Positions 53,980-62,647 of a stretch of DNA of 64,000 nucleotides are shown piece after piece. The position numbers and the translations under genes are program-made. Origin of the DNA: Bordetella genomosp. 2 (lineage in GTDB: Bacteria > Pseudomonadota > Gammaproteobacteria > Burkholderiales > Burkholderiaceae_B). The stretch lies in the NCBI RefSeq assembly GCF_002261345.1, contig NZ_NEVT01000006.1, forward strand, positions 496,001 to 560,000, read 5' to 3'. How positions within the stretch are numbered: position 1 is the first letter of the stretch; each line of letters starts with the position of its first letter. The notes under the pieces were generated by a model, which was given only the letters and a program-made list of their open reading frames with translations, made no database searches and was not told where the DNA came from.

Positions 53980-54077
53980 GGCGGCTCCTGAGGAAACACC
54001 GCCAGTATGCGCAAGCCCAGGCCGCCCGGCGCGGCCCCGCGCGACCGGAATGTCGCGGCCGGCCGCCCTACTTCTAC

Positions 54078-54344
54078 TTACTTGCTGGCCAGCGACTGCC
54101 CTTCCAGCGCCGCCACGCGGGCCTCGAGCTGCTGGATGCGGGTATTGAGCTGCTCGACCCGTTCGCGGGCGCGCGCCAGCAGGTCGGCCTGCACGTCGAA
54201 TTCCTCGCGCGTGACCAGGTCCATCTTGTTGAAGGCCTGGCCCATCATGGCCTTGACGTTGCGCTCGAGATCGGCGGCCGGGCTGCGGGCGATCAGGTCG
54301 GACAGGTTTTTCTGGATGTCTTCAATCCACTGGGTACGGTTCAT
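54078..54344 (-). CDS. ubiK: Ubiquinone-biosynthesis accessory factor UbiK (BMFP coiled coil)
   Basis: 88 residues: MNRTQWIEDIQKNLSDLIARSPAADLERNVKAMMGQAFNKMDLVTREEFDVQADLLARARERVEQLNTRIQQLEARVAALE, with a C-terminal coiled coil that trimerises. In Enterobacteria it binds UbiJ and aids ubiquinone assembly. The start MNRTQ is set by family similarity. It is divergent from glnK across a 650-base gap. Confidence 0.93.
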   Translation of the reverse strand: MNRTQWIEDIQKNLSDLIARSPAADLERNVKAMMGQAFNKMDLVTREEFDVQADLLARARERVEQLNTRIQQLEARVAALEGQSLASK

Positions 54345-54829
54345 GGCGTGCTCGCGTTCGCAACTTCGATGTGCACAGTGTAGCGGCAAAGGAAAGCGGC
54401 CAGGCCGGGCGCGCGCGCCCAAAAAAATGGGCGGGCCGCACGCGACACCGCCTCAAAGCACAGGAGAAAACCGAATCGCCCCAAGGCGACTCCCAGAAGC
54501 AATCGCACCACTCGGGCGCTCGCCGCACTGGCGTACGGCATGGACTGATTCTTCCCGAGGCCGCGCCCGGCAACAAGGCGTCGCATGTAATGCCGCGTTT
54601 CAGGTGATTCGATACATTTATGTCGAAACCGCAGCGAATTCTGACATGGATGCGATACAAACGTGTCCCCATAACCCTTTGGCATAGGGGCTCACAGCGC
54701 AACGCGGACAATTTTCATGCGGGTGGGCGGCACGGAAATCGCCGGCCAGCATCCCGCCACGGCGCTGCAATTCGATACAAGATGGGGCCGTGGGAGATGT
54801 TTTGTTGCAGGCGCACGTTCGGCGCGCGA
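54345..54829. other. Long non-coding gap upstream of glnK
   Basis: I see no credible gene here: open frames on both strands are short, lack ribosome sites and have no recognisable domain. The stretch holds three copies of CGATACA (near 54610, 54654 and 54773), two in an ATTCGATACA context, and an inverted TCGA...TCGA element at 54609-54625. The purpose is unknown; some of this may be upstream control DNA for glnK. Confidence 0.5.
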
Positions 54830-54846
54830 CGCACCATCATGGCGCA
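54830..54846. promoter_or_regulatory. NtrC-like enhancer site upstream of glnK
   Basis: CGCACC-ATCAT-GGCGCA matches the NtrC consensus TGCACC-N5-GGTGCA with one mismatch in each half. It lies about 110 bases upstream of the sigma54 -24 element, a normal enhancer distance. A further half-site TGCACC begins at 54863. Confidence 0.65.
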
Positions 54847-54939
54847 TGCAGGCGCACGGTTTTGCACCATTGCCGGGCAAGCCCGCACGCTGCCGGGGCA
54901 GCGCGCCCGCTGGCCGTGCGCCGCCGGCCTTCCGCGATT

Positions 54940-54955
54940 TGGCATGGATATTGCT
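54940..54955 (+). promoter_or_regulatory. Sigma54 promoter of glnK-amtB
   Basis: TGGCATGGATATTGCT carries the -24 GG and -12 GC with correct spacing, close to the consensus TGGCACG-N4-TTGCW. It lies about 40 bases before the glnK start. With the NtrC-like site upstream it shows nitrogen-limitation control of the operon. Confidence 0.85.
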
Positions 54956-54958
54956 TGA

Positions 54959-55333
<375 letters not shown>

Positions 55334-55370
55334 CAACAACGATAAAGCAAGACGCATTGGAGCCTGAAAA

Positions 55371-56609
55371 ATGGATAAAGCGGATATCTCCTGGTTGCTC
55401 GTTTCCACCCTGCTGGTATTGATGATGGCGGTGCCCGGCCTGGCGCTGTTCTACGGCGGCCTGGTGCGCAGCAAGAATGTACTGTCGGTGCTGATGCAGG
55501 TCCTGTGCACCTTCGCCCTGGGCCTGGTGCTGTGGTTCGCCTATGGCTATTCGCTCGCCTTCACGGAAGGCAACGCGTTCTTCGGCGGCCTGTCGCGCGC
55601 CTTCTTCTCGGGCATGTTCACGCCCGCCGATGGCGCATACGCCATGTCCGGCTCGCTGACCGAGTTGCTGTTCGCCTCGTTCCAGGCGACCTTCGCGGGC
55701 ATCACCTGCGCGCTGATCGTGGGCAGCTTCGCCGAGCGGGCCCGCTTTTCGGCGGTCCTGGTGTTCACGGTGATCTGGTTCACTTTCGCGTACGTGCCGA
55801 TCGCCCACATGGTGTGGTTCGCCTCGGAAACGGCCCCCGGCCTGCTCAACGCGCGCGGCGCGCTGGATTTCGCCGGCGGCACCGTGGTGCACATCAACGC
55901 CGGGGTCGCCGGCCTGGTGGGCGCCTACGTGGTCGGCAAGCGCGTGGGCTACGGCCGCGAGGCCATGCAGCCGCACAACCTGCCCATGACCTTCATCGGC
56001 GCCGCGCTGCTGTGGGTGGGCTGGTTCGGCTTCAATGCGGGCTCGGCGCTGGCGTCGAACGAAGCCGCCACGCTGGCATTCTTCAACACCATGATCGCCA
56101 CCGCGGGCGCGGTGCTGGCATGGCTGTTCACGGAATGGGCCGTCAAGGGCCGGCCTTCGATGCTGGGCGCCGCCTCGGGCGCGGTGGCCGGCCTGGTCGG
56201 CATCACGCCCGCCGCAGGCCTGGTCGGGCCCGGCGGCGCGCTGGTCATCGGCGTGGTGGCGGGCGCCGTGTGCGTCTGGGGCGTCAACGGCCTGAAACGC
56301 CTGCTGCGGGCCGACGACGCCCTGGACGTGTTCGGCGTGCACGGCGTCGGCGGCATCATCGGCGCCCTGCTGACGGGCGTGTTCAATGCCCAGGCGCTGG
56401 GCGGGCCGGGCCTGGCCGACGCCGGCGCCATCCTCGGTCAGGTGTGGGTGCAACTCGAAGGCGTGCTGCTCACCATCGTGTGGTCCGGCGTGGTCGCGTG
56501 GATCGCCTACAAGATCGCCAACATGCTGTGCGGCGTGCGCGTGCCGGAAGACCAGGAACGCGAAGGCCTGGATGTGACGAGCCACGGCGAATCGGCCTAT
56601 CACAGCTGA
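55371..56609 (+). CDS. amtB: Ammonium transporter AmtB
   Basis: 412 residues with 11 membrane helices and no cleavable signal. The two pore histidines lie in DFAGGTVVHINAGVAG and VHGVGGIIGALLTG; the Phe/Trp gate region and GLALFYGGLVRSKNVLSVLMQ are standard. It conducts ammonium and is regulated by GlnK, encoded 37 bases upstream. Transcription ends in the palindrome array that follows. Confidence 0.97.
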   Translation: MDKADISWLLVSTLLVLMMAVPGLALFYGGLVRSKNVLSVLMQVLCTFALGLVLWFAYGYSLAFTEGNAFFGGLSRAFFSGMFTPADGAYAMSGSLTELLFASFQATFAGITCALIVGSFAERARFSAVLVFTVIWFTFAYVPIAHMVWFASETAPGLLNARGALDFAGGTVVHINAGVAGLVGAYVVGKRVGYGREAMQPHNLPMTFIGAALLWVGWFGFNAGSALASNEAATLAFFNTMIATAGAVLAWLFTEWAVKGRPSMLGAASGAVAGLVGITPAAGLVGPGGALVIGVVAGAVCVWGVNGLKRLLRADDALDVFGVHGVGGIIGALLTGVFNAQALGGPGLADAGAILGQVWVQLEGVLLTIVWSGVVAWIAYKIANMLCGVRVPEDQEREGLDVTSHGESAYHS

Positions 56610-56620
56610 TCTCGGCTTTG

Positions 56621-56893
56621 CCAGGTGTCTGACACCCCGTGCGATGTTCGCTGCCTGCGCAGCGCGTCTCAGGGGGTGTCAGACACCTTCGCCCTTACAT
56701 GCCGCCCTACTTCATCGATGCCAGGTGTCTGACACCCGTGCGACGCTCGCTGCCTGCGCAGTGCGTCTCGCGAGGTGTCAGACACCTTCGCTCTTGCATT
56801 CCGCCCTACTTCATCGATGCCAGGTGTCTGACACCCGGTGCGACGCTCGCTGCCTGCGCAGTGCGTCTCGCGGGGTGTCAGACACCTTCGCTC
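56621..56893. repeat. Array of six 13-bp palindromes, three tandem ~100-bp units
   Basis: Palindromes GGTGTC-T-GACACC and GGTGTC-A-GACACC alternate at 56624, 56675, 56724, 56774, 56823 and 56874, so starts are 51, 49, 50, 49 and 51 bases apart. The array is three near-identical units beginning at 56621, 56721 and 56820 (period 100 and 99). Within a unit the outer palindromes (AGGTGTCTGACACC and GGTGTCAGACACCT), inner GACGC/GCGTC and central CTGCGCAG nest as one long hairpin. It lies between convergent amtB and a tetR gene. Confidence 0.95.
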
Positions 56894-56943
56894 GAAAAAC
56901 CCCCACTCGCGCATGCCGCCGCGCTTCCAGCGCGGGGAGGCGC

Positions 56944-57555
56944 CTATCCGGCGCGCAGGCTGGCGTCGATCAGGCGGCGCGCCGCTTCGGGCAGGTGGCG
57001 GGCGGGGCCGCCCCGGCCGAACAGCTGGCTGGAAACAAACGCGCCCTCCAGTAACAGCAACAGGCCGTCGGCCAGCACCTCCGGCTCGGCGGCGCCCATG
57101 GCGTGCGCCAGTTCGACCATGCGCGCGCGCAACTGGATCTTGTGCGCCACCGCCACCTGGCGCGCCGGATGGTCCGGCTCGGGGTACTCGACCGCCGCGT
57201 TGGTCAGGCCGCAGCCGCGATAGCGGGCGCTGCTGGAAGCGCGCTGGGCCAGCCCCTCGAAATACATCATCAGGCTGGCGCGCGGGTCGTCCGGATGCAC
57301 CTGCTCGCCGGCGTTGAACTTGGCCCAGAACTCGGCCTCGTAGTCGCGCAGGTACGAGGCCGCCAGTTCGTCCTTGGACGAGAAGCTGCGGTACAGGCTG
57401 GGCTTGGTCACGCCCGCCTCGGCCACCAGCGCGTCGACCCCGACGGCGCGGATGCCGTCTTCATAGAACATGCGGCGGGCGGTCTCGCGGATGCGGTCGG
57501 CGGCCGGCTTGTGCGGCGCGGCCGGTTCGGCGGATGCGGGGGATTTGCGAGCCAT
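56944..57555 (-). CDS. TetR/AcrR-family repressor
   Basis: 203 residues: N-terminal HTH ETARRMFYEDGIRAVGVDALVAEAGVTKPSLYRSFSSKDELAASYL (about 23-68) and a ligand-binding C-terminal domain. It is divergent from an MFS transporter gene, and a two-part inverted repeat lies between the two starts, so it probably represses the transporter and itself. Ligand unknown. Confidence 0.92.
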   Translation of the reverse strand: MARKSPASAEPAAPHKPAADRIRETARRMFYEDGIRAVGVDALVAEAGVTKPSLYRSFSSKDELAASYLRDYEAEFWAKFNAGEQVHPDDPRASLMMYFEGLAQRASSSARYRGCGLTNAAVEYPEPDHPARQVAVAHKIQLRARMVELAHAMGAAEPEVLADGLLLLLEGAFVSSQLFGRGGPARHLPEAARRLIDASLRAG

Positions 57556-57608
57556 GGGCGGGCGCTCCGGACAACGAACGGGTCATCAAAAATCGCTTGA
57601 CGATGTTA

Positions 57609-57652
57609 CTGACCGGTACGTAGCATACGAGTTCCAGCAACGTACCGGTCAG
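57609..57652. promoter_or_regulatory. Inverted-repeat operator between tetR and MFS genes
   Basis: CTGACCGGTACGT (57609-57621) and ACGTACCGGTCAG (57640-57652) are exact inverted 13-mers separated by 18 bases, with similar flanks. Each contains an ACCGGT palindrome. The right arm ends 4 bases before the MFS ATG and the left arm is 54 bases before the TetR start, so bound TetR could block both. Confidence 0.8.
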
Positions 57653-57656
57653 CAAC

Positions 57657-58952
57657 ATGAGTATATCCCAGCTTCCCCGCCCATTCCGGCGCTATGGCCA
57701 GGCGTACGCCTTCGTCGTGGTGGCGGTGATTTTCCTGGCGCTGCTCGTCTCCGCCGGGCTGCGCTCCACGCCCAGCGTGCTGCTCGTGCCCCTGGAAGAG
57801 GCCTTTGGCTGGAGCCGCGCCACGGTGTCGCTATCCGCGGCCGTCGGCATTTTCCTGTACGGACTGGTGGGCCCGTTCGCGGCCGCCGCCATGGAGCACT
57901 TCGGGCTGCGGCGCGTGCTGATCGGCGCGCTGGCCCTGATGGCCGCCTCGACCTTCGCCAGCAGTTTCATGACCCAGCCCTGGCACCTGCTGCTGACCTG
58001 GGGCGTGTTCTCCGGCATAGGCTCGGGCGCGGTTGCGGTGGTGCTCGGCGCCACTGTGGTCAACCGCTGGTTCAGCACCCGCCGCGGCCTGATGATGGGC
58101 CTGCTGACCGCCAGCACCGCCACCGGCACCCTGTTGTTCTTGCCGGGCCTGGCGGCGCTGGCTTCGTCGGGCGACTGGCGGCGCGCGGTATGGGCCGTGG
58201 CCGCGGGCGCGGCGGCCCTGGTGCCGCTGGCCTGGTGGCTGGTGCCGGACCGGCCGGCCAGCGTGGGGCTGGCGCCCTACGGCACGCCGCCCGGCACACC
58301 CCCTCCCCCCGCCGTGCCGCGCACCGGCCTGCTGGCCGCCACGTTCGGCACGCTGGGGCGCGCCATCCGCACCCGCACGTTCTGGTTCCTGTTCGCCACC
58401 TTCTTCGTCTGCGGCTTCACCACCAACGGCCTGGTCGGCACGCACCTGATCGCGCTGTGCGGCGACCACGGCATCCCGGAAGTGCGTGCCGCGGGCCTGC
58501 TGGCCCTGATGGGCGTCTTCGACCTGATCGGCACGACCGCCTCGGGCTGGCTCACCGACCGCTACGATCCGCGCAAGCTGCTGTTCATGTACTACGGCCT
58601 GCGCGGACTGGCGCTGATGTACCTGCCCTATTCCGACTTTTCGTTCTACAGCCTGTCGATCTTCGCGATCTTCTTCGGACTGGACTGGATCGCCACCGTG
58701 CCGCCCACGCTGCGCCTGACGACCGAGGCCTTCGGCGAACGCGACGCGCCGATCGTATTCGGCTGGATCGTGGCCGGACACCAGGTCGGCGCGGCCAGCG
58801 CGGCCTGGCTGGCCGGCTTCATCCGCGAAACCCAGGGCAGCTACCTGGTGGCGTTCGTGCTGGCGGGCGCCACCGGGCTGGCGGCGGCGCTCATCGCGCT
58901 GATGATCCGGCGCAAGCCGGCGGCCGGCGCCCCGGCCGTCGCGCCGGCCTGA
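57657..58952 (+). CDS. Major facilitator superfamily transporter
   Basis: 431 residues with 12 membrane helices. The N-terminal EEAFGWSRATVSLSAAVGIFLYGLVGPFAAAAMEHFGLRRV is typical of monocarboxylate-porter/OFA-like MFS proteins, with the loop 2-3 motif only partly kept. It probably exports or imports a small organic acid or drug; the substrate cannot be read. The ATG follows the second operator arm by 4 bases, leaving little room for a ribosome site (CAGCAAC). Confidence 0.88.
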   Translation: MSISQLPRPFRRYGQAYAFVVVAVIFLALLVSAGLRSTPSVLLVPLEEAFGWSRATVSLSAAVGIFLYGLVGPFAAAAMEHFGLRRVLIGALALMAASTFASSFMTQPWHLLLTWGVFSGIGSGAVAVVLGATVVNRWFSTRRGLMMGLLTASTATGTLLFLPGLAALASSGDWRRAVWAVAAGAAALVPLAWWLVPDRPASVGLAPYGTPPGTPPPPAVPRTGLLAATFGTLGRAIRTRTFWFLFATFFVCGFTTNGLVGTHLIALCGDHGIPEVRAAGLLALMGVFDLIGTTASGWLTDRYDPRKLLFMYYGLRGLALMYLPYSDFSFYSLSIFAIFFGLDWIATVPPTLRLTTEAFGERDAPIVFGWIVAGHQVGAASAAWLAGFIRETQGSYLVAFVLAGATGLAAALIALMIRRKPAAGAPAVAPA

Positions 58953-58976
58953 CGCCGGGCGCGCGGCGCCGCCCGC

Positions 58977-59714
58977 TCAGGCGGCGTCCGCGACTTCGCC
59001 CAGGTAGGCGGCGCGCACTTTCGGGTCGGTCAGCAGTTCGCGCGCCGGCCCCGATAGCGTCAGCTCGCCGGACTCCATCACATAGCCGCGATGGCTGTGC
59101 TCGAGCGCCAGCTTGGCATTCTGCTCGATCAGCAGGATGGTCACGCCCTCGGCGGCAATCGCGCGCACCACCTCGAAGACCTTTTCCACCATCAGCGGCG
59201 CCAGCCCCATGGAGGGTTCGTCCAGCAACAGCAGCCGCGGCCGCGCGATCATCGCCCGCCCCATGGCCACCATTTGCTGCTCGCCGCCGGACAGCGTGCC
59301 GGCGGCTTGCCGGCGCCGCTCGGCCAGGCGCGGGAACAGTGTGAAGACGCGCTCGGTATCCTGGCGCACCTGCGCGGCGTCGCGCCGCACATAGGCGCCC
59401 ATGGCGAGGTTTTCCTCGATGGTCAGCTGCCCGAAGATGCCGCGGCCCTCCGGCACCATCACCAGGCCGCGCCGCACCAGCTCGAACGACTTGCGCCCGT
59501 TGATCGACTGGCCGTCGTAGAGCACGTCGCCGCCGGCCAGCGGCACCAGGCCGCAAATGGCGCGCAGCGTGGTGCTCTTGCCCGCGCCGTTGGCGCCGAT
59601 CAGGCAGACCAGTTCGCCGGCGTCGACCCGCAGGTCGATGCCGCGCACCGCGCGGATCCCGCCATAGGCCACTTCCAGCCCGCGCAGTTCCAGTAAGGGT
59701 CGGGATGCGCTCAT
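58977..59714 (-). CDS. livF: Branched-chain amino-acid ABC transporter ATPase LivF
   Basis: 245 residues: Walker A GANGAGKST near 37-45, signature LSGGEQQ, Walker B LLLLDEPSMGL and the LivF-typical GLVMVPEGRGIFGQLTIEENL. It works with LivG as the ATPase pair. The ATG overlaps the end of livG by 4 bases. Last gene of the liv operon on the minus strand. Confidence 0.95.
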   Translation of the reverse strand: MSASRPLLELRGLEVAYGGIRAVRGIDLRVDAGELVCLIGANGAGKSTTLRAICGLVPLAGGDVLYDGQSINGRKSFELVRRGLVMVPEGRGIFGQLTIEENLAMGAYVRRDAAQVRQDTERVFTLFPRLAERRRQAAGTLSGGEQQMVAMGRAMIARPRLLLLDEPSMGLAPLMVEKVFEVVRAIAAEGVTILLIEQNAKLALEHSHRGYVMESGELTLSGPARELLTDPKVRAAYLGEVADAA

Positions 59715-60517
59715 GATGCCGTCTGCTCCGATGATTGGGTGGGCGCATCGTGGGCCGCGCCCGCGCCCAGGTAGGCCTCGATCACTTTGGGATCGCGCTG
59801 CACCTGGGCCGGCTTGCCCATGGCCAGCACCTTGCCGTATTCCAGCACCAGCACGCGGTCGCACAGCCCCATGACCAGCTTCATGTCGTGTTCGATCAGC
59901 AGCACGGTGATGCCGTCGCGGCGGATCTTTTCGATCAGCTGGCGCAACACCACGGTTTCCGAGGCATTCATGCCAGCTGCCGGCTCGTCCAGCGCCAGCA
60001 GCTTGGGTTCGGTGGCCAGGGCCCGGGCGATTTCCAGGCGCCGCTGGTCGCCGTACGACAGCGAACGGGCCACGTCGTTGGCGCGCGCGCCGATGCCCAC
60101 GTAGTCGAGCAGTTCGTGGGCGCGCCGTTCGATGGCGGCTTCCTCCGCGCGGGCGGCGGGGGTGCGCAGCACCGCGCCCAGCACGCCGGCGCGGGTGCGC
60201 GCATGGCGGCCGATCATGACGTTCTCGATGGCGCTCAGGTTGGCGAACAGCCGGATATTCTGGAAGGTGCGCGCCAGTCCCGCCTGCGCCACTTCGTGCG
60301 GCTTGCGACCGGTCAACGGCGCGCCGTCGAACGTGCAGCGCCCCTCCTCGGGGATATAGAGGCCGGTCAGCACGTTGAACAGCGTGGTCTTGCCCGCGCC
60401 GTTCGGGCCGATCAGCCCGTAGATTTCGCCCGCGCGGATGTCGAAGCTGACCTCCGACAACGCCCGCAGGCCGCCGAACCGCTTGCCCAGGCCTTCTGCT
60501 TGCAGGATGACGCTCAT
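59711..60517 (-). CDS. livG: Branched-chain amino-acid ABC transporter ATPase LivG
   Basis: 268 residues: Walker A GPNGAGKTTLFN, the LivG-type insertion ARTFQNIRLFANLSAIENVMIGRH, signature LSYGDQRRLEIARAL and Walker B LLALDEPAAGMN. The signature reads LSYGDQ, normal for LivG. The start overlaps the end of livM by 4 bases, and the end overlaps livF by 4 bases. Confidence 0.95.
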   Translation of the reverse strand: MSVILQAEGLGKRFGGLRALSEVSFDIRAGEIYGLIGPNGAGKTTLFNVLTGLYIPEEGRCTFDGAPLTGRKPHEVAQAGLARTFQNIRLFANLSAIENVMIGRHARTRAGVLGAVLRTPAARAEEAAIERRAHELLDYVGIGARANDVARSLSYGDQRRLEIARALATEPKLLALDEPAAGMNASETVVLRQLIEKIRRDGITVLLIEHDMKLVMGLCDRVLVLEYGKVLAMGKPAQVQRDPKVIEAYLGAGAAHDAPTQSSEQTAS

Positions 60518-61599
60518 GCCTGGCCTCCCGCGGGGCTCGCCAGCTCGCGCTTGCGCACGGCGGATGGCCACAAGCCGGCCGGGCGGTACAGCATCACGCA
60601 GACCATCGCCAGGCCGAACAGCAGCATGCGGATGCCTTCGGGATCGAGCACCACTTCGCCGAACACGAGCCGCTGCAGCGGCTCCACCACGGCGCGCAGG
60701 AACTCGGGCAGGACGGCCAGGATGATGGCGCCCAGGATCACGCCGGGAATATGCCCCATGCCGCCCAGCACCACCATGCACAGCACCGAGATCGACTCGG
60801 TCAGGCTGAAGCTCTCGGGGCTGACGAAGCCCTGCATGGCGGCGAACAGCGCGCCGGCCACGCCGCCGAACGAGGCGCCCATGGCGAACGCCAGCAGCTT
60901 GATGTTGCGCGTGTTGATGCCCATGGCCTTGGCGGCGATCTCATCCTCGCGGATCGCCTCCCAGGCGCGGCCGATGCGCGAGTTCTGCAGGCGCACGCAG
61001 ACCAGCACGATCAACAGCGTGATGGCCAGCAGCAGGTAATAGTATTTTTCCGGGCCGGTCACGCGGATGCCCAGCAGGCTCTCGCTGCGGCCGAACATGA
61101 ACTCGCCGACCTTGAAGCCGTCGATGCGGTTGATGCCCTGCGGCCCGTTGGTGATGTTGACCGGCGCGTTGAGATTATTGAGGAAAATGCGGATGATCTC
61201 GCCGAAGCCCAGCGTGACGATGGCCAGGTAGTCGCCGCGCAGCTTCAGCGTGGGCGCGCCCAGCAGCACGCCGAATACGCAGGCCAGCCCCAGACTGATG
61301 GGCAGGATCGCCCAGAACGGCAGGTGCAGGTCGAAATGCGGCGACGCCAGCAGCGCCCAGGCATAGGCCCCCACTGCATAGAAGGCGATGTAGCCGAGAT
61401 CCAGCAAGCCGGCGAAACCCACCACGATATTCAGGCCCAGCGCCAGCATCACGTACAGCAGGGCGAAATTCAGGATGCGCACCCAGCTCTGCCCCGCCAT
61501 GCCGAGCACGAACGGCAGCACGGCCAGAGCCACGCCGATCAGCACGATGCCCAGCAGGTTGCGGCGCGACAGGCCGGCTTTTTTCATGGCGCCGCTCAT
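60514..61599 (-). CDS. livM: Branched-chain amino-acid ABC transporter permease LivM
   Basis: 361 residues with about 9-10 membrane helices; LALGLNIVVGFAGLLDLGYIAFYAVGAYAWALL and RLQNSRIGRAWEAIREDEIAAKAMGINT (the ATPase-contact loop) are diagnostic. It pairs with LivH as the membrane channel. The ATG at 61599 overlaps the livH stop. Confidence 0.95.
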   Translation of the reverse strand: MSGAMKKAGLSRRNLLGIVLIGVALAVLPFVLGMAGQSWVRILNFALLYVMLALGLNIVVGFAGLLDLGYIAFYAVGAYAWALLASPHFDLHLPFWAILPISLGLACVFGVLLGAPTLKLRGDYLAIVTLGFGEIIRIFLNNLNAPVNITNGPQGINRIDGFKVGEFMFGRSESLLGIRVTGPEKYYYLLLAITLLIVLVCVRLQNSRIGRAWEAIREDEIAAKAMGINTRNIKLLAFAMGASFGGVAGALFAAMQGFVSPESFSLTESISVLCMVVLGGMGHIPGVILGAIILAVLPEFLRAVVEPLQRLVFGEVVLDPEGIRMLLFGLAMVCVMLYRPAGLWPSAVRKRELASPAGGQA

Positions 61600-62525
61600 G
61601 CCCGGTCTCCCACGCGCTCGCCCAGCAGGCCCGAGGGTCGGAAGATCAGCACCAGCACCAGCACGATGAAGGCGAAGACATCCTGGTAGTGGCTGCCCAG
61701 GAACCCGCCGGTCAGGTCGCCGATGTAGCCGGCGCCCAGCGATTCGATGATGCCCAGCAGCAGGCCGCCGGCCATGGCGCCCACCAGGTTGCCGATGCCG
61801 CCCAGCACCGCGGCGGTGAAGGCCTTCAGCCCCAGCATGAAGCCCATGGTGTACTGCGCCACGCCGTAATACGTGGTGACCATCATGCCGGCCACCGCCG
61901 CCAGCGCCGAACCGATCAGGAAGGCGGCCGAGATGACGGTATTGATGTTCACTCCCATCAGGCCGGCCACTTCGCGGTTCTGCGCGGTGGCCCGCATGGC
62001 GGTGCCCAGGCGCGTCTTGTGCACCACGGCCAGCAGCGCCCCCATGATGAGCGCCGCGATCGCCACGATGGCCAGCTGCAGCGTGCTCATGCGCGCGCCG
62101 CCCAGTTCGAATACCTGCGGCTGCAGCACCTGGGGGAAATTCAGGTAATTGCGGCCCCAGACCATCATGGCGATGTTCTGCAGGATGATGGACACGCCGA
62201 TGGCGGTGATCAGCGCGGCCAACCGCGGCGCGCGGCGCAGCGGCCGGTAGGCCACGCGCTCGGCGGTCCAGCCCACGGCCATGCAGAGCGGCACCGATAC
62301 CAGCAGGCCGACGGCCAGCACCGCGAAGGCCGAGACCGAGGGGTCGCCGCCCACCATGGCCGCGGCGACCATGGTGGCCGCCATGGCGCCGATCATGACG
62401 ACGTCGCCGTGCGCGAAATTGATGAGGCCGATGATGCCGTACACCATCGTGTAGCCCAGCGCGACCAGCGCGTAGACGCTGCCCAGCGTCAGGCCATTGA
62501 TGAGTTGCTGTATGAAGATGTCCAT
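61596..62525 (-). CDS. livH: Branched-chain amino-acid ABC transporter permease LivH
   Basis: 309 residues with eight or so membrane helices. QQLINGLTLGSVYALVALGYTMVYGIIGLINFAHGDVVMIGA is the LivH start, and TRLGTAMRATAQNREVAGLMGVN the ATPase-contact loop. First membrane gene after the binding protein, 122 bases downstream of it on the same strand. Confidence 0.95.
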   Translation of the reverse strand: MDIFIQQLINGLTLGSVYALVALGYTMVYGIIGLINFAHGDVVMIGAMAATMVAAAMVGGDPSVSAFAVLAVGLLVSVPLCMAVGWTAERVAYRPLRRAPRLAALITAIGVSIILQNIAMMVWGRNYLNFPQVLQPQVFELGGARMSTLQLAIVAIAALIMGALLAVVHKTRLGTAMRATAQNREVAGLMGVNINTVISAAFLIGSALAAVAGMMVTTYYGVAQYTMGFMLGLKAFTAAVLGGIGNLVGAMAGGLLLGIIESLGAGYIGDLTGGFLGSHYQDVFAFIVLVLVLIFRPSGLLGERVGDRA

Positions 62526-62647
62526 AGGGGCTCGGAGCCTGCGATCTGCTCACAGAGGGAAAAGCCGCGCCACGCGGACGCAATGGCCGCGCGGCGCCGG
62601 TGCTGCGGTGCGGGCGCGACGCGCGCCCGCGAGTGCGAGCCGGCCGC

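Noticed and set aside
54341-54685. 114-codon minus-strand frame between ubiK and glnK
   Set aside because: No ribosome site, overlaps the ubiK start, no known domain; the hydrophobic stretch alone is not enough.
56621-56893. CRISPR-like look: 13-bp repeats with ~37-bp spacers at constant pitch
   Set aside because: The spacers are themselves repeated between units, the repeat is shorter than CRISPR repeats, alternates in its centre, and no cas genes are present.
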